In this document: one piece after another, positions 12,566 to 23,253 of the stretch | How the letters are laid out: every line of letters starts with the position of its first letter | Position numbering within the stretch: position 1 is the first letter of the stretch | NCBI GenBank assembly: GCA_964036045.1 | Contig: OZ038381.1 | Location: 135,190,306 to 135,254,305, forward strand | Origin: Eutreptiella sp. 'Long Island Sound 2002' | Taxonomy: Eukaryota > Euglenozoa > Euglenophyceae > Eutreptiales > Eutreptiaceae | Direction: 5' to 3' | Length of the DNA: 64,000 nucleotides | Program-made: the position numbers and the translations under genes | The notes under the pieces: generated by a model | The model's input: only the letters and a program-made list of their open reading frames with translations | Told to the model about the DNA's origin: nothing | Database searches by the model: none

Positions 12566-13682
12566 ATGCCTCGCCGACGGGGGGACGGGCCGGGGCACGC
12601 CAGAGCCCGCCGCCGAGCGCAGGAGGCGGCCGTCCGGGGCCTAGTAGCGGACGCGGTAACGGAGGCGCACGAGGCGCACGCTGCCGCCCAGCACGAGCCG
12701 GCGGGCAGTGCGAGGGCTTTCCTCAGCGAGGCCGCCCTCCTGGCCGTCCGCGCCCTGAACAGAGCAGCGGCCCCTACGCTGCTCCCGGCGATGCACCGGA
12801 TTGTGAACGCTGTTCAGCCGCGGCTGCAGCCCGGAGGCGGCCCTCTACGTGCACTGGATGGAGTGGCGCACGTCCAACCGGTCAGGCCGGCCCCTGTCCA
12901 TGGGGGACACCCTGCGGCTGATGGGCGCGGGGTCCGCCATGTCCCTCCACAGCAGCGCCCCAGCCCTGCTGCACGCCCTCAGGACGCGCTGCCCCGGGGA
13001 CACGGCCCAGTACCTGAACCAGGCGCGTGCCACATACCCAGGAGGAGTGTCCGAGCTGGACGCGGCACTCCACCTTCCACATCCACCGGACGAGGACTTT
13101 GAGGTGGGCGAAATCATGGTATTCGTGGAAGGCGCCGACGAGGCGCCCACCTGCCCCCGCCCGACCAACCCGGTGTACGACGGCGCCAGGCCAACCCCGC
13201 TATACGCCGTCATGTGCCGGGCGTTCCCCAGGGAGTCCACCTGGTGCCCCGCCCTCCCGCCGGCGACGCACGCACCCCGCGGCTGGGCCAACCCAGACCT
13301 GTCCCCCCCCCTCTCCAGGACCAGGGGTGCCCACCACAGGGGGCAGGTCCTCTGGCAAGAGCCCCCGGGCACCCCCGTGCTCCTTGTCCTCGTCGCGACC
13401 TGCAAGGACCCAGAGGGGGTCCTGGAGATCACCCCCAGCCACTTGTACGGGGCAGCGCCCGTACCCCGCCCCCCCGTCCCGGAGCCCGCGGCGCAGGACG
13501 GGGTACACACCTTCCTGCAAACACAGGAGATCACCGCCGTCACGGGGGTCTACCTAGTGCGGCTCCCCTCGGCACCACCAGACGACCCCCGGGGGCCCAG
13601 GGCCCTGAGCCCCGCCCCAGACTGGGAGCTGTGGCGCGACGTGTGGGCCGCGTGGCTCACCCGCCTACCAACCCAGTGCTGA
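12566..13682 (+). CDS. Unknown protein of GC-rich element, one probable frameshift
   Basis: The frame opens with MPRRRGDGPGHARARRRAQE and an Ala-rich helical region, then moves by one base near 12830 into the frame that ends at 13682 (TGA). Joined, it would be about 370 codons. The second part reads like a folded protein, with VHWMEWRTSN, FEVGEIMVFVEG, PVLLVLVATCKDPEG and a Trp-rich end. I recognise no domain. It lies 40 bp after the RT-containing ORF and before a Pro/Ala-rich ORF, so it probably belongs to the same element. A host gene is less likely given the identical composition. Confidence 0.4.
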
Positions 13683-13940
13683 TGGATGGCCACCGGCCCC
13701 CGCCCGCACGGGGCTGACACCACCGCCGGCCCCCCCTCCCCTCCCCCCCTCCCCCCTGCGGAGCACTGCACAGCACTGCCCACGATACAACACGGATACA
13801 CCGGGAGGTAGCAGGGAGGGTACACCTGCCTCCACGCATGCCTACCAGGATAACACTGATGTCGGACTCCGATGGCTCCCCCTAGCGGGACGACCGCCAC
13901 CACCGCCGGTCCCGCTCCCGCTCCCCCGTCTCCCCGGGAT
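13683..13940 (+). other. Short C-rich spacer
   Basis: Pyrimidine-rich DNA with C-runs between two ORFs of the GC-rich block. No gene is seen. Confidence 0.4.
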
Positions 13941-13945
13941 GCGCG

Positions 13946-15910
13946 GTGGAGACCCTCGCGGAGCGCGAGGAGCGGCGGCTGGCGGAGGCAGCGGTGCCGG
14001 TCGCGCAGCCCCGGGTAGCCTCCGCCGACACCGGGCCGTCGACCCGGGGACCTGCGCCGGCCGAGGAGACCAACCCCGCCGCCCAGGCTGCAAGCCCTGC
14101 CGGCCCGCCCCCGGAGGGGGCCCCGGGCGCACAGGCGGCTGAGACCGCAGCCCCAGCAAGCCGCGCGACGGCCCCGACCGCGGCCCCCGGCGCGCCGCCA
14201 GCGCGGGGGGTGGCCCCGGCGCGGGCCCCGGGCGTCTCGCCGGGAGCCGCCGCAGCCGCAGAGGAGGGCGGAGAGGGTGCACAAGGAGCCAAGACGGCGG
14301 CTCCGGCGAGCCACGCCACCGACCCGGCCGGCCACGCCGCGGCCCCCAGCACGCCGCGGGCGCGGGGGACGGACCCCGCGCGGGCCCCAAGCGCCTCGCC
14401 GGGGGCCGCCGCAGCCGTAGCGGAGGGCAGGGAGGGCGCCAAGTACCGCACCCACGCCAACCCCAGCCACATCCATACCAGCCCCCCGGAGCCGTACCCC
14501 CCAAGGCCGCCTTCCCTACGGGACGGACGCGGCACGTCCGCCCCCCGGCACCCGAGCGCACGCCGCCAGGCGTCACGCTGTTCAGCTGCGGCGGCAACAG
14601 GACGCCCGGCGCGTGATCTGGGAGGGGGGGGACATGGCGCAGGCGGGGCAGGGTGCCGGCCACGGGAGCGCGGAGCGGGGGACAGGAGGCGACAGGGGGA
14701 GTGCCCGGGGACGAATGCAGGGGGCAGGCGTGGGCGCACGCGGCAAGGAGCGGGGGCGAAAGCGCGGGCAAGGTACCGAGGCCAGCGGCAGCGGAGGGGG
14801 ACAGAGCGCGGCCAGTGGAAGGCACAACGCGGGACAAGGAGCGGGGAAAGGGCAAGGGCACGGGAAGGACACGCAGGGAGCAGGGCGCCAAGGCGGGCGG
14901 CCACGGAGCGCATGGATCGGAGCGGGGCGCGATCAGCGAGCAATGGCGCAGCCAAGGGCATGCACACGGGCACACGGGAAGGATACGGGCGCCGGCAGTG
15001 CAGGCCAGGGCGCAGGTGACAGAGGGCAGGACCCACGCCGCGGACAGGGGGACATAGGCGTGGGGGGCGGGAAGGGACCTAAGGGCAAGGGCAAGGGCAC
15101 CGTGGGCCCCGCCAGACGGACGAAACGGGGCAAGGGAACCACGGGAGGGCGGAGCGAAGGGTGGGGGACGGGGGGCGGGGCGCCCCCACAGCCGGACGTG
15201 CAGCCGGTGCGGTGCATCCCCCCCGGCATCCAACAAATGCCGGCGCACCGCACCCACCACCACCACCACCACCACGCCTACCTCTACAACAACAACCCCG
15301 ACGCCGGAGACTTCATCTCCCCGAAACCCCCCCTACCCCAGCACCAGCCAGTCCCCCCCCGGGCGGAGGGCAGAGCCGGCGCGGATGGCCGCTGCCTCGG
15401 CGGCGTGGGGGCGGGGCGCGGCACCTGCGCCGCAGGCACAGGGGCCGCAGAAAGAGAGCCGGCGCGGGGGGCAGAGGGGGCTCGGCCCTGGGACCGGGAC
15501 TGGCACACGGTCCCAAGACCCCTGGGGGGTGAGGCCCTCCCCCTGGTGGTGGAGGTGTACGGGTGGCTGAGCTGGGCCTACTCGGGGACCACCAGGGGAT
15601 GAGGAACCGGCCCTTCGATGCCGTGCTCCTCCCGAGGGATGGGGGGAACCGGGAGGTGCCCCCGGGGGGGTGGGCGGCCCCGGAGGACCACAAGAGGGTC
15701 CTCCGGGCGGTGATTGGGGCGGTGTGGCCCGATAGGGAGCCGACGTGGCCAGCTTTCCTGGAGGGGGGGGCGGTGCTCCGCATCACGGATGCGGATGCCA
15801 ACAACTGGCTCCCCCGGGCTTTGCGCAACGCCCTCACCCACTGGCGCTACCGCCGGCGGAACCCGCCACCGCCGCAGCCCGAGCCCCCACACAAGCGACG
15901 ACGCAGGTGA
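13946..15910 (+). pseudogene. Pro/Ala/Gly-rich gag-like protein, frameshifted
   Basis: Coding appears to run 13946 to about 14600, then 14613-15602, then 15563-15910, with one-base shifts between pieces. The N-terminal third contains two imperfect ~51-residue repeats starting near 14136 and 14288, each with AAPAS.AT and ending SPGAAAA. The middle is a Gly/Lys/Arg-rich low-complexity stretch with KGKGKG. Next comes a run of seven His near 15255-15275 followed by a Pro-rich linker. The C-terminus is more structured (LVVEVYGWLSWAYSGTTRG, RPFDAVLL, DANNWLPRALRNALTHW) and ends in a basic HKRRRR. Disordered, basic gag/ORF1 proteins look like this. No catalytic motif is seen. Confidence 0.35.
14136..14440 (+). 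repeat. Two imperfect ~153-bp tandem units inside ORF
   Basis: Bases from about 14136 and from about 14288 align with matching segments such as GCGCGGGCCCC and GCCGCCGCAGCCG. They encode the repeated Ala/Pro-rich module of the gag-like ORF. Confidence 0.5.
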
Positions 15911-18844
15911 CGGCCGCGCCCCGTCGGCCCAGGCGATGGGCGCGACGGGGTGCGAAGGGGACAGTGCCGCGGGACTCCCCCCCCGGCGGAGCCGAGGCCC
16001 CCGACCCACAGCCCCCCCAGCGTACAGCGCGGAGGAGGGGAGCGCGCCACCTCCGGTGGGAGGGAGGACTGGGGCAATGAGCGCAAGGGAAGGCCCACTG
16101 CCCCGCAGCCCGCTAACCGCTGACCGCTGACCCGAACCGCCGCCCCCAGCACACACCGGCCCTCCCCCCCCCCCCCTGGCCAGCCGGCACCGCGTGCCGA
16201 CAGCGAGCGCAGGGGGCCCGAGGCGCGCCTGCATGAGGGTCGAGCACCAGAAGGGTAGAGGGAGGCGGGGGAAGAGTGCGCCCCCCCAGTCGGCGGCTGG
16301 CCCCCGGGACCGGAACCACCACGCCGTCCCCCCGCGGCCGTCGGGGGGCGGCGCCAGGGGACCAGGGGGGGACTACGGGGAACCCCCCCTCCCCCCCACC
16401 CCTCCCCCCCCCCCTCTCCCCCCCCCGCCCCCCAGCCCGTGGGCGGCCGGAGGCTGGCCGGGGAGAGGGCGGCCCCGCACCCCCCCGGGGGGGGCGCTGC
16501 ACGCAGGGGAGGGACGCCACAGCCGCGGCGAGCGCAGCCGCGCGGCAAGCGCCCCCGGTCGACCGCTCGCACAATCCCGCATTACCCGCTGCCGGCCGGC
16601 GGCTCTGCGCCGGCGCCGTGGGCCGCAACGGAACGGCGGCACCCAGGAATGCGCAGACGAAGCGGCCCGCCTTGGTGCCCACCTGGGGAAGGCGGGGGAG
16701 CAGACCGTGGCGAGGAGACCTCTCCCTCCCCGCCACGCTGACCCACCGGCGGCCAACCGGGCCGCGCCCGGCGCCCACGACCGCCCGGCAACCCCGGCTG
16801 AACCTGTATACCCATGGGGGGTGCGCCGGAGAAGAAGGGGGACAGGGACGGGGGCCACGGGCCAGCCCCCGGGGCAGGTGAGTGGGGAACAGCGGCGCGG
16901 CCCCCCCTCCCCTCTCCCCCCCACTCCCCCCCCCCGGCCTGCGGGCCACGGGGGCGCCGGGCCTCCACCCCACCCGAGGCCGAGGGGGCGTCCCCGCTCC
17001 CCCGGAAGGGACCGTGACGCCCGAGGGGGGACGCAGTTGGACCCGCACGCCGCGCGCCCCCGCGCCCCCCACTGCCTGCTCCCGCGGGGGTCGCAACAGG
17101 CAGGCGAACCCGCACCAGCGCGCAAGAAAGATGCACGGGCCACACCCGGGGGCGGCACGCGACAACGAACCGGAGCAGTATGGGAGCCGCGCCCCCCATG
17201 ACCTGAGCGTCGCTAATGACGCCCGCAAAGTTGCCCGCCCAAGGAGGGCAGAGGGACGGAGCGAGGGAGTACGACCCCCCGGCCCCCGAACCCCCCGGCC
17301 GCCCCCCGGGGGGGCAGCTGACGGGCCGCCCCTCCCCCCCCCCGCCCGCCACGCTGGCCCGCCGGCGGCAGGCCGCATCCGGCGCCCGGGGCTGCCCCAC
17401 GACCCCGGCCGAGCGCGTACACCTGGGGGGGATGCGCCGGCGACGAAAGGGGGACTGGGCAGAGGGCCACCGGCCACCCCCCCCCGAGAGGGAGAAGTGG
17501 AGGCACGGCGCGACCCCCCCCCCCCTGTCCCCCCAACCCCCCAACCGGCCCGCAAGCCACGGGGGCGCCGCCCCCCACCCCCCCCGAGGCAGAGGAGATG
17601 ATCCCCCCTCCCCGTGGCAGGACCGCGGCGCCCGGGAGGGAGGCCGGAGCAGGGCCCGCCCCCACGCCCCAGCCGCCTGCTCCCGCAGGTACCACGATGG
17701 ACAAGCGAACCCGCGCCAACACACCAGGGCGCCACAGGGACCGCGCCCGGAGACAGCAAGCGAGCACGAACTTGAGCGGTATGGGGGCCACGCCCTCCAT
17801 GGCCAGAGCGACACCAAAGACAGCCGCCTTGTTGGCTGCCCAGGGAAGGCAGAGGGACGGACCGAGGCGAGGCGACCCCCCGCCCCACTGGCCCCCCCCG
17901 GCCGCACAGTCGGGGGGAACGGCGCACAGACCGCCCCCCCCCCCCCCCCCCACCCCACCCCCCGGCGCTGGAACGCCCCAGACGCGCGAACCCACCACAC
18001 GGGGAGCACACAGCCCCAAGCCAAGTAGGCGGGAAACGGGACCGGGCCCCCCCCCGCCCCCCCAAAAAAACAAACCAAACGGGGCACGGGACCGGGGCAG
18101 GACACGCGGAGGGGCACGGACCGCGTGGAACGGCCCTACCAGCGCCCGGCACCGGGACCGCGCGAGGTGCGCGCGCCACACCAACCAGGGGAGGGGGGGG
18201 GCCGCGCGGACGCCGCGGGAGCGCGAGCGCACACACACACAATGGACATGCGGGGAAAACCAGAAGGGCAACCGGACCGAGCCCGCGGAACGCACAGACC
18301 GCATGGAATGGCGTACCAGCGAGCGAGGGTAAGGGACACCCGGACGGATCTGCCCGCCACACACAGCGCAGGACACGCGGGGCGGGAGGAGGAAACGGGG
18401 AAGACACGACACCAGGCACCGTCCCGAGCCCCCCGAACCGGCCGCGAGCGCCGCGCAAACACGACCAGGGCACTGCACCCGCCAAGGCAGTAATGGCGCA
18501 CCGCGCCACGCATCAGCCCCAAGGCTAGGCAGCCTCCGCGCCACCCCACGGGGGTCCCACTGGCACGGGCCCGGCGGCGCCGGCGCCCCGGGCGACCACG
18601 CATCAGGGGGGCGACCCGGTTGGTAAGAGCCTGCAGCTACGGCTGCTAAGCGACGCACTGACCGGGGAGTGGCGAAATGGGGAGGCCGGGGAGGGACAGG
18701 GCTCCGAGCCCCGTGAACCGGGGGGACTCGGCCACCAGGCAGGAGGTGTGTCATGAAGGCCCCCCCACTAGGTCCCGGTGGGGAGGATATCAACTGGCCC
18801 GACCAGGTGGCCCCCCGGGGCCAAAAGGCGTCTAGTACCCGCAA
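15911..18844 (+). other. GC-rich 3' region with ~600-bp tandem units
   Basis: No gene is supported: open frames on both strands are Pro/Gly/Arg-rich by-products of C- and G-runs. Two units of about 600 bp can be aligned (about 16680-17239 and 17240-17843), with a partial third from 17844. Anchors include CCTGCTCCCGC at about 17077 and 17677, GTGCGCCGG/ATGCGCCGG at about 16820 and 17430, and GGCAGAGGGACGGA at about 17246 and 17849. I read it as the untranslated 3' part of the element. Confidence 0.5.
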
Positions 18845-18867
18845 AATCAAACCTCAAACCTCAAACC
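18845..18867 (+). repeat. (CTCAAAC)n 3' tail
   Basis: Three CTCAAAC units end the GC-rich block exactly where composition changes. They are followed by the 16-mer CTGATGATGTCATCAG that also lies just before the block at 7722-7737. Confidence 0.6.
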
Positions 18868-19085
18868 TGATGATGTCATCAGGCATGACCTCATCAGTGA
18901 TGTGTCCCATCACCCTGCACCAAAAACAAACGTTTCACATCCACATCCTGGGGGCAGGCCACTCAGATCCAGACTACTGTCCACACTCGGTGGCTTAGCA
19001 AACTCACCTGTAGGTGGCATGCCACCAGGGGAGGTCCGGTCGGGTTTTCTAGACACCCCTCAGATGTTATTCTCCTCCTGAATTT
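18868..19085. other. Short spacer before hAT remnant
   Basis: It contains a second TCATCAGTGATGTG segment resembling the inverted repeat at 7.7 kb and ordinary-composition DNA. No gene. Confidence 0.4.
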
Positions 19086-20562
19086 TTGCAGATTTTTAAA
19101 AAGGCACCACGTGGCCCTGGCCTGCTTGAGCGGCATTTCACACTTAACCTTGCTACAAAAACCGGTAAAGCTGGGCAGGACGACAACTGCAAATATTGTG
19201 GTTGTTTCGGCAAGGGCTGGCAAGGACCCGCAAGAGCTCGTGCCCATTTGTCTGGGGAAAAGGGACATGGTGTTGCTGCCTGCTCAAATGTGCCCAAGGA
19301 TGTGAAAGAGAAACTGCTGAAGGAGGCTGAGGAGAAGCTGAAGCAAAAAGAACACCAACAACACAAAAAGAGGATTTTTCTGAGCCAACAAAAACCTGGT
19401 GCCGGTGCAGAACTAGCCCCCAAGAAGCAAGCAACACTAGAATCCATGCAAGACATTTTGAAGACTGAGTTGGATGTTTCCTTTGCTGAGTTCATGTTCC
19501 ACGCTGGTGTTCCATTTTGTATTTCTGACGATGTCATGCTGCGCCGTTAGATTGACAAACTGATCAAATGTGTGAAGGCTGGTCTGGCACATTCCCAGCT
19601 GTATCCCCCGGACAGGCACAAACTCGCTGATGGCTTGCTGGACAAAGTGTACGCCAAAATCTCAGAAGAGATTGCCCCTTTTTTTGCTGCAGATCACCAC
19701 ACTGGGATGGCAACAGATGGGTACTCCAACATCCGCAGGAATTCTGTGATCAACTACAATCTGATTGGTCGGCGTGGTCGGCGTGTGCAAGGACCTCTGT
19801 GCAATGCCCACTGTCAAAGATTGCATCACCAAATGCAGGACAGTTCTGAGTTTTTTCCGGAATCGTTTCAGAGCCTCTGGCATTTTGAAGGACGAGCAGA
19901 AGAAGCACAAAGAGAAAGATGCAGAGCAAGACAGGACTGAGCCTCCACTGCCTGGCGAAACCAGGTTTGCAACCAATTACCCATGTCTTACATGGATGTC
20001 CAAGAACAAGGCCCCACTGCAGAGCGGTGTTGTTTCACCAGACTGGTCCAGCACCAAGTGGTCGTACCACACCAGCGACAGCACGAGATTAGAGGTCATC
20101 TGTGAGATCCTCTTGTCGTCATCCTTCTGGAAGCTGTTGACCAACTGTCGCACGCTGCTGCAGCCACTGGCGCACATGATCAGGAAGGCAGACACTGAAG
20201 GCTCCAGTTGCAATTCTCTTGTGTACCACGACATGGCTACCTTCCAATAGCACGTTGCAGAGCATCAGAGATTGCCCAAATCTGAACACAAACAGGCACA
20301 GAATATAGTTTTGGAAAGGTGGAAGTTTCTGCACCACCCTGTTCATGCGGCCAGTTATGTCCTGAACGCTGCTTTGATGAATCCTGACACTGACCCACTG
20401 AAGGACACGGAGATCAGGCAGAATGCTGCTCAAGTATTTGAATCTTTTGCTGGCAAAGAACATGCTGCAACAGCAAAACTCCAACTGCAGCAGTTCTTGA
20501 TGAGACCTGCGAGTTCTCAGATGATCGAATCTCGACAAAGGAGAGTCTTTCCCTTTTTTTGA
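19086..20562 (+). pseudogene. hAT-family transposase remnant (BED finger, DUF659-like region)
   Basis: The protein starts with a BED-type zinc finger: CKYCGCFGKGW, then RAHLSGEKGHGVAACSNVP, the usual hAT arrangement of CxxC, His and a final Cys before a VP. A Lys/Glu-rich helix follows, then FMFHAGVPFCISDD, matching the hAT 'GIPF' region. TDGYSNIRRNSVINYNLI matches the 'sDGWs..rr..i.N' start of the catalytic core. Later GETRFATNY and the W-containing segment match the conserved TRW/TRF block. It is broken by TAG at 19548, a one-base shift near 19780, and TAG at 20248. The C-terminal dimerisation motif is missing and the frame ends in TGA at about 20560. No terminal repeats were found. Confidence 0.75.
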
Positions 20563-20871
20563 ACCATTTCAACAACTTCAGAGTCTCTTGTAGTTCGCTT
20601 GCGATGACACTATGGACAGTGTAGGTGGCTGAGTATGGCTACCTGTGGGCTGGTGTGGGCCACGGCAGTAGAGAGCAGGTTACGCGGCCCCAGTGGGTTC
20701 CCGTGGCTCTTGCCTGACGGATGTGGCTGACTACCCCCTGCGGGAGAGATACTATAAGCCCAGCGCATACACAGTGCACCTCCGCTACAGTACTCGAGGC
20801 TAGACCTGAAGTATGTACAGCATTCATGCAGACCAAAAAGGAAGCAGAGCAGTGAAAAATGCTGTCACCCC
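20563..20871. other. Intergenic
   Basis: AT-balanced DNA between the hAT remnant and the inverted-repeat element. No gene or repeat is recognised. Confidence 0.4.
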
Positions 20872-20886
20872 ACCCCCTGAGGGGGG

Positions 20887-21150
20887 ATAATCTTTTTTTT
20901 TAGATGCGAAATCTTTTTTTTTAGATGCGCTAAAATTTAAGAAAAGTGCTAAAATTTAAGTCAAAAACAGCTAAAAAATGAGCAAAAACAGCTAAAAAAT
21001 GAGCAAAAACATCTAAAAAAAAAGATTTCGCATCTAAAAAAAAAGATTCCCGACTAAAAAAAAAGATTCCCTACTAACCCAAAATCTAAAAAAAAAGTCA
21101 TTCGCATGTTTAAAAACGTCAAAAAAGCAGAAACTTTTTTTTTAGATGGC
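20887..21150. repeat. Left subterminal repeat cluster
   Basis: Repeated units of T8-9 followed by AGATGCG, CTAAAATTTAAG, AGCTAAAAAATGAGCAAAAAC, and A9 preceded by CTA in inverted orientation. Mixed direct and inverted copies fit subterminal transposase-binding arrays. Confidence 0.6.
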
Positions 21151-21660
21151 CAGGTAAAAAGTGAGATTTTGGTAAAACTAAGAGAACACAAAGCCAGGGG
21201 TGGGGAGGGGAGGCAGAAATGCAGTTCCTAGGGGCACCCCACTGGACGAATCATCCACATTCCTGAGGCGAACCCTGCAAAACAAGGCACAAAGCAAAGA
21301 ACGGTAAAGAATGCCAACAAGACCGGAGCAGATGGCTGAGCACTTGCAGAACGTGCTTTTGCAGTACACACTACATTACGTGAAGATGATGTAACCCACT
21401 TGATGGCGTCGGGACATGCCACTGTGCAACTGATGCACAAGACGCCTTCCTTGTGGAGAAGGGCTAAAATGCCGTGGATTTTTGGAAATGCCAAACAAAT
21501 ACAGAAGCAGCATCCCTCCCTGTGTGCACCTGAAGATATTTGAAACGAGCAAAACTTGAGCATGAAATTATGGGCAAAATTGTGCACCCACTGAGTAGTG
21601 GTTGAAAACAACCTCTACGAGGCAATGCCACTCGGCTTTGTGCACCGAATAATGCCTCTA

Positions 21661-22010
21661 AACAAAGTTTGAGCAAGGAATCTGAACGGTGGGACTGACT
21701 GGGCAGACAACAAAGGCTGCAAAAAATGAGCATATAATGCAGGAACGGAAGTGTTGAATGCAGGGTTCTCAGGAGTTGATCACTATGGCTGGCAGACACT
21801 GCAGCACAGGCACGTGGGTGGCACAATGCACTGCAGAAGAAATGCGCAAAAAAAAACTGCGAAAAAACCTCCCTGTGAACAAAATCTGAGCAAGGAATCT
21901 GGAACTGGGGACTGACTGGGCAGACTGCCAAAGCTCCAGAAAATGAGCATACAATGCAGGAACGGATGTGTTGGGATGCAAATGTCCCAGGAGTTGATGA
22001 CTATGGCGAA
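21661..22010. repeat. Two copies of a ~130-bp internal repeat
   Basis: About 21661-21790 and 21878-22010 share GAGCAAGGAATCTG, GACTGACTGGGCAGAC, AATGAGCATA and GCAGGAACGGA, offset about 217 bp. Noncoding. Confidence 0.6.
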
Positions 22011-22258
22011 GGGAAACCCCTGTTCTCTGAGCAGATGAAATTGTGCACATGGGCTCTGGCCAAGGTGGCTGAGTACCCTACTTTACAACATTCAGACATT
22101 ACCTGTGATCCTCTCCGATGAACTCTCTGCATAGGCTAAGTGTTTGCACTGCGTGCGTACTGCGTGCATATTGTGCACGCAGAGGCTAGGATACTCACCC
22201 AAGAATACCTGTCACCTGTTTACTAGGGGGAAGACTGAAAGGTGTCAATACCATAGGG

Positions 22259-22633
22259 TTGGCCAGGTGTCCATCGATACTTCTGGTTGTAGTTATAACC
22301 AACAGCATCGTCGAAGAAGAACTGTCCGGTCCTGGTGTCGACTCACCACCATCGAGTATCGGCGATCGAGAGCCTTCGAGCGACGATGACCACGTGGACT
22401 TCTTTGCAGTTGTGGACGTGGCCATACCGATCGATGATCTTGAGCATCTCGGTTCGAGAATCACCTTGAAGTCGACCAAGGTTTTGGTGCACGTACTATC
22501 TGTCCGGAAGAGTACTCTGCAGGGCGAATCGAACCGCCTCTACGGATACGAGGCTCGCTGCAGTGTCGACAATGACGACGTCGAGATCCGGGTCGTGTCG
22601 ACTGTGTACACTTTGTCGATGGGCCTCTTCTAG
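22259..22633 (+). CDS. Possible captured coding fragment
   Basis: A 124-codon frame in a stretch rich in TCGA tetranucleotides and lacking the A/T runs around it. It is acidic early (SSDDDHVDFF) and then has alternating hydrophobic segments (TKVLVHVLSV, VEIRVVSTVYTLSM). No family is recognised. Its composition differs from the rest of the inverted-repeat element, so it may be a transduplicated exon. It may also be chance. Confidence 0.25.
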   Translation: MARCPSILLVVVITNSIVEEELSGPGVDSPPSSIGDREPSSDDDHVDFFAVVDVAIPIDDLEHLGSRITLKSTKVLVHVLSVRKSTLQGESNRLYGYEARCSVDNDDVEIRVVSTVYTLSMGLF

Positions 22634-23090
22634 GGGGAAATGGTTGACAATTCAAATATGCCACATCCCAAATGCTTGGGAAGCCAAAAAAACCCTGGTA
22701 CGGAACCAAAAACTTGTGAAAAGGGGCCAAAACTAGGGTTCGAGTATTTGCCGACATCCAAAACTTTGCACTGCGTGCGCACTGCGTGCATGGCATTCCC
22801 ATAGGCCCCCCAGCTCCAAAGGGACACCCCTGTTGTGAAACACAAGTTCTGCGTAATGCACCCAAAACCTTCCGCATTCATGACATCCCTGCATAGGGTA
22901 CCTCCTCACCGCATGCAGCAGGCAACAAGGAAAGAGGGCCACTGGGTGCATATTGGGTCAGTCCCGAAACCCACGTTCCCCTACTGTATGAAGTTGTGAA
23001 CATGGGCAGGGGTTGGCTTGATGCAGTAGCACTCCTTGTAACCCCCCCCGTGCAACTTTTTGAGACATACATGATGATCATGTAAAAATC

Positions 23091-23230
23091 TTTTTTTTTA
23101 GCGCGCAATCTTTTTTTTTAGCGCGGAATCTTTTTTTTTAGCGCGGAATCTTTTTTTTAGCGCGAAATCTTTTTTTTTATGCTAAAAAATAAGATAAGTG
23201 CTAAAAATTAAGATTTCGCATCTAAAAAAA
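23091..23230. repeat. Right subterminal repeat cluster
   Basis: Five near-identical units of AATCTTTTTTTTTAGCGCG with minor variants, then inverted A-run copies ending at the terminal inverted repeat. Confidence 0.65.
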
Positions 23231-23253
23231 AAGCTTGGACCCCCTGAGGGGGT

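Larger units (their letters stand above)
7756..18868 (+). mobile_element. 5'-truncated GC-rich non-LTR retrotransposon
   Basis: A continuous GC-rich block on the plus strand holds, in order: RT, RNase H-like region, CCHC-type knuckle, zinc ribbon, two further ORFs, a 3-kb region with tandem units and a (CTCAAAC)n tail. It begins inside the RT domain (the DYRLIALGQL segment, matching the N-terminal RT motif of LINEs) with no endonuclease upstream, as expected after 5' truncation. The same 16-mer lies at both ends (7722-7737 and 18867-18882) and could be a target-site duplication. The order RT first, then gag-like ORFs, is unusual and might instead mean two elements joined head to tail. Confidence 0.6.
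20872..23253. mobile_element. Non-autonomous DNA element with terminal inverted repeats
   Basis: The left end reads CCCCCTGAGGGGGG followed a few bases later by CTTTTTTTTTAGATGCGAAATC. The right end is the reverse complement: GATTTCGCATCTAAAAAAAAAG, then ACCCCCTGAGGGGGT at 23239-23253. Both ends carry clusters of short subterminal repeats. No transposase is encoded. I could not define a target duplication, because the terminal CCCCTGAGGGG is itself palindromic. The superfamily is not assigned. Subterminal repeat clusters recall CACTA, MULE or hAT derivatives. Confidence 0.6.

Noticed and set aside
16113-18850. Very long minus-strand frames (798 and 545 codons)
   Set aside because: Gly/Pro/Arg-rich low complexity over C-run DNA. 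They overlap each other in different frames and show no conserved motif.
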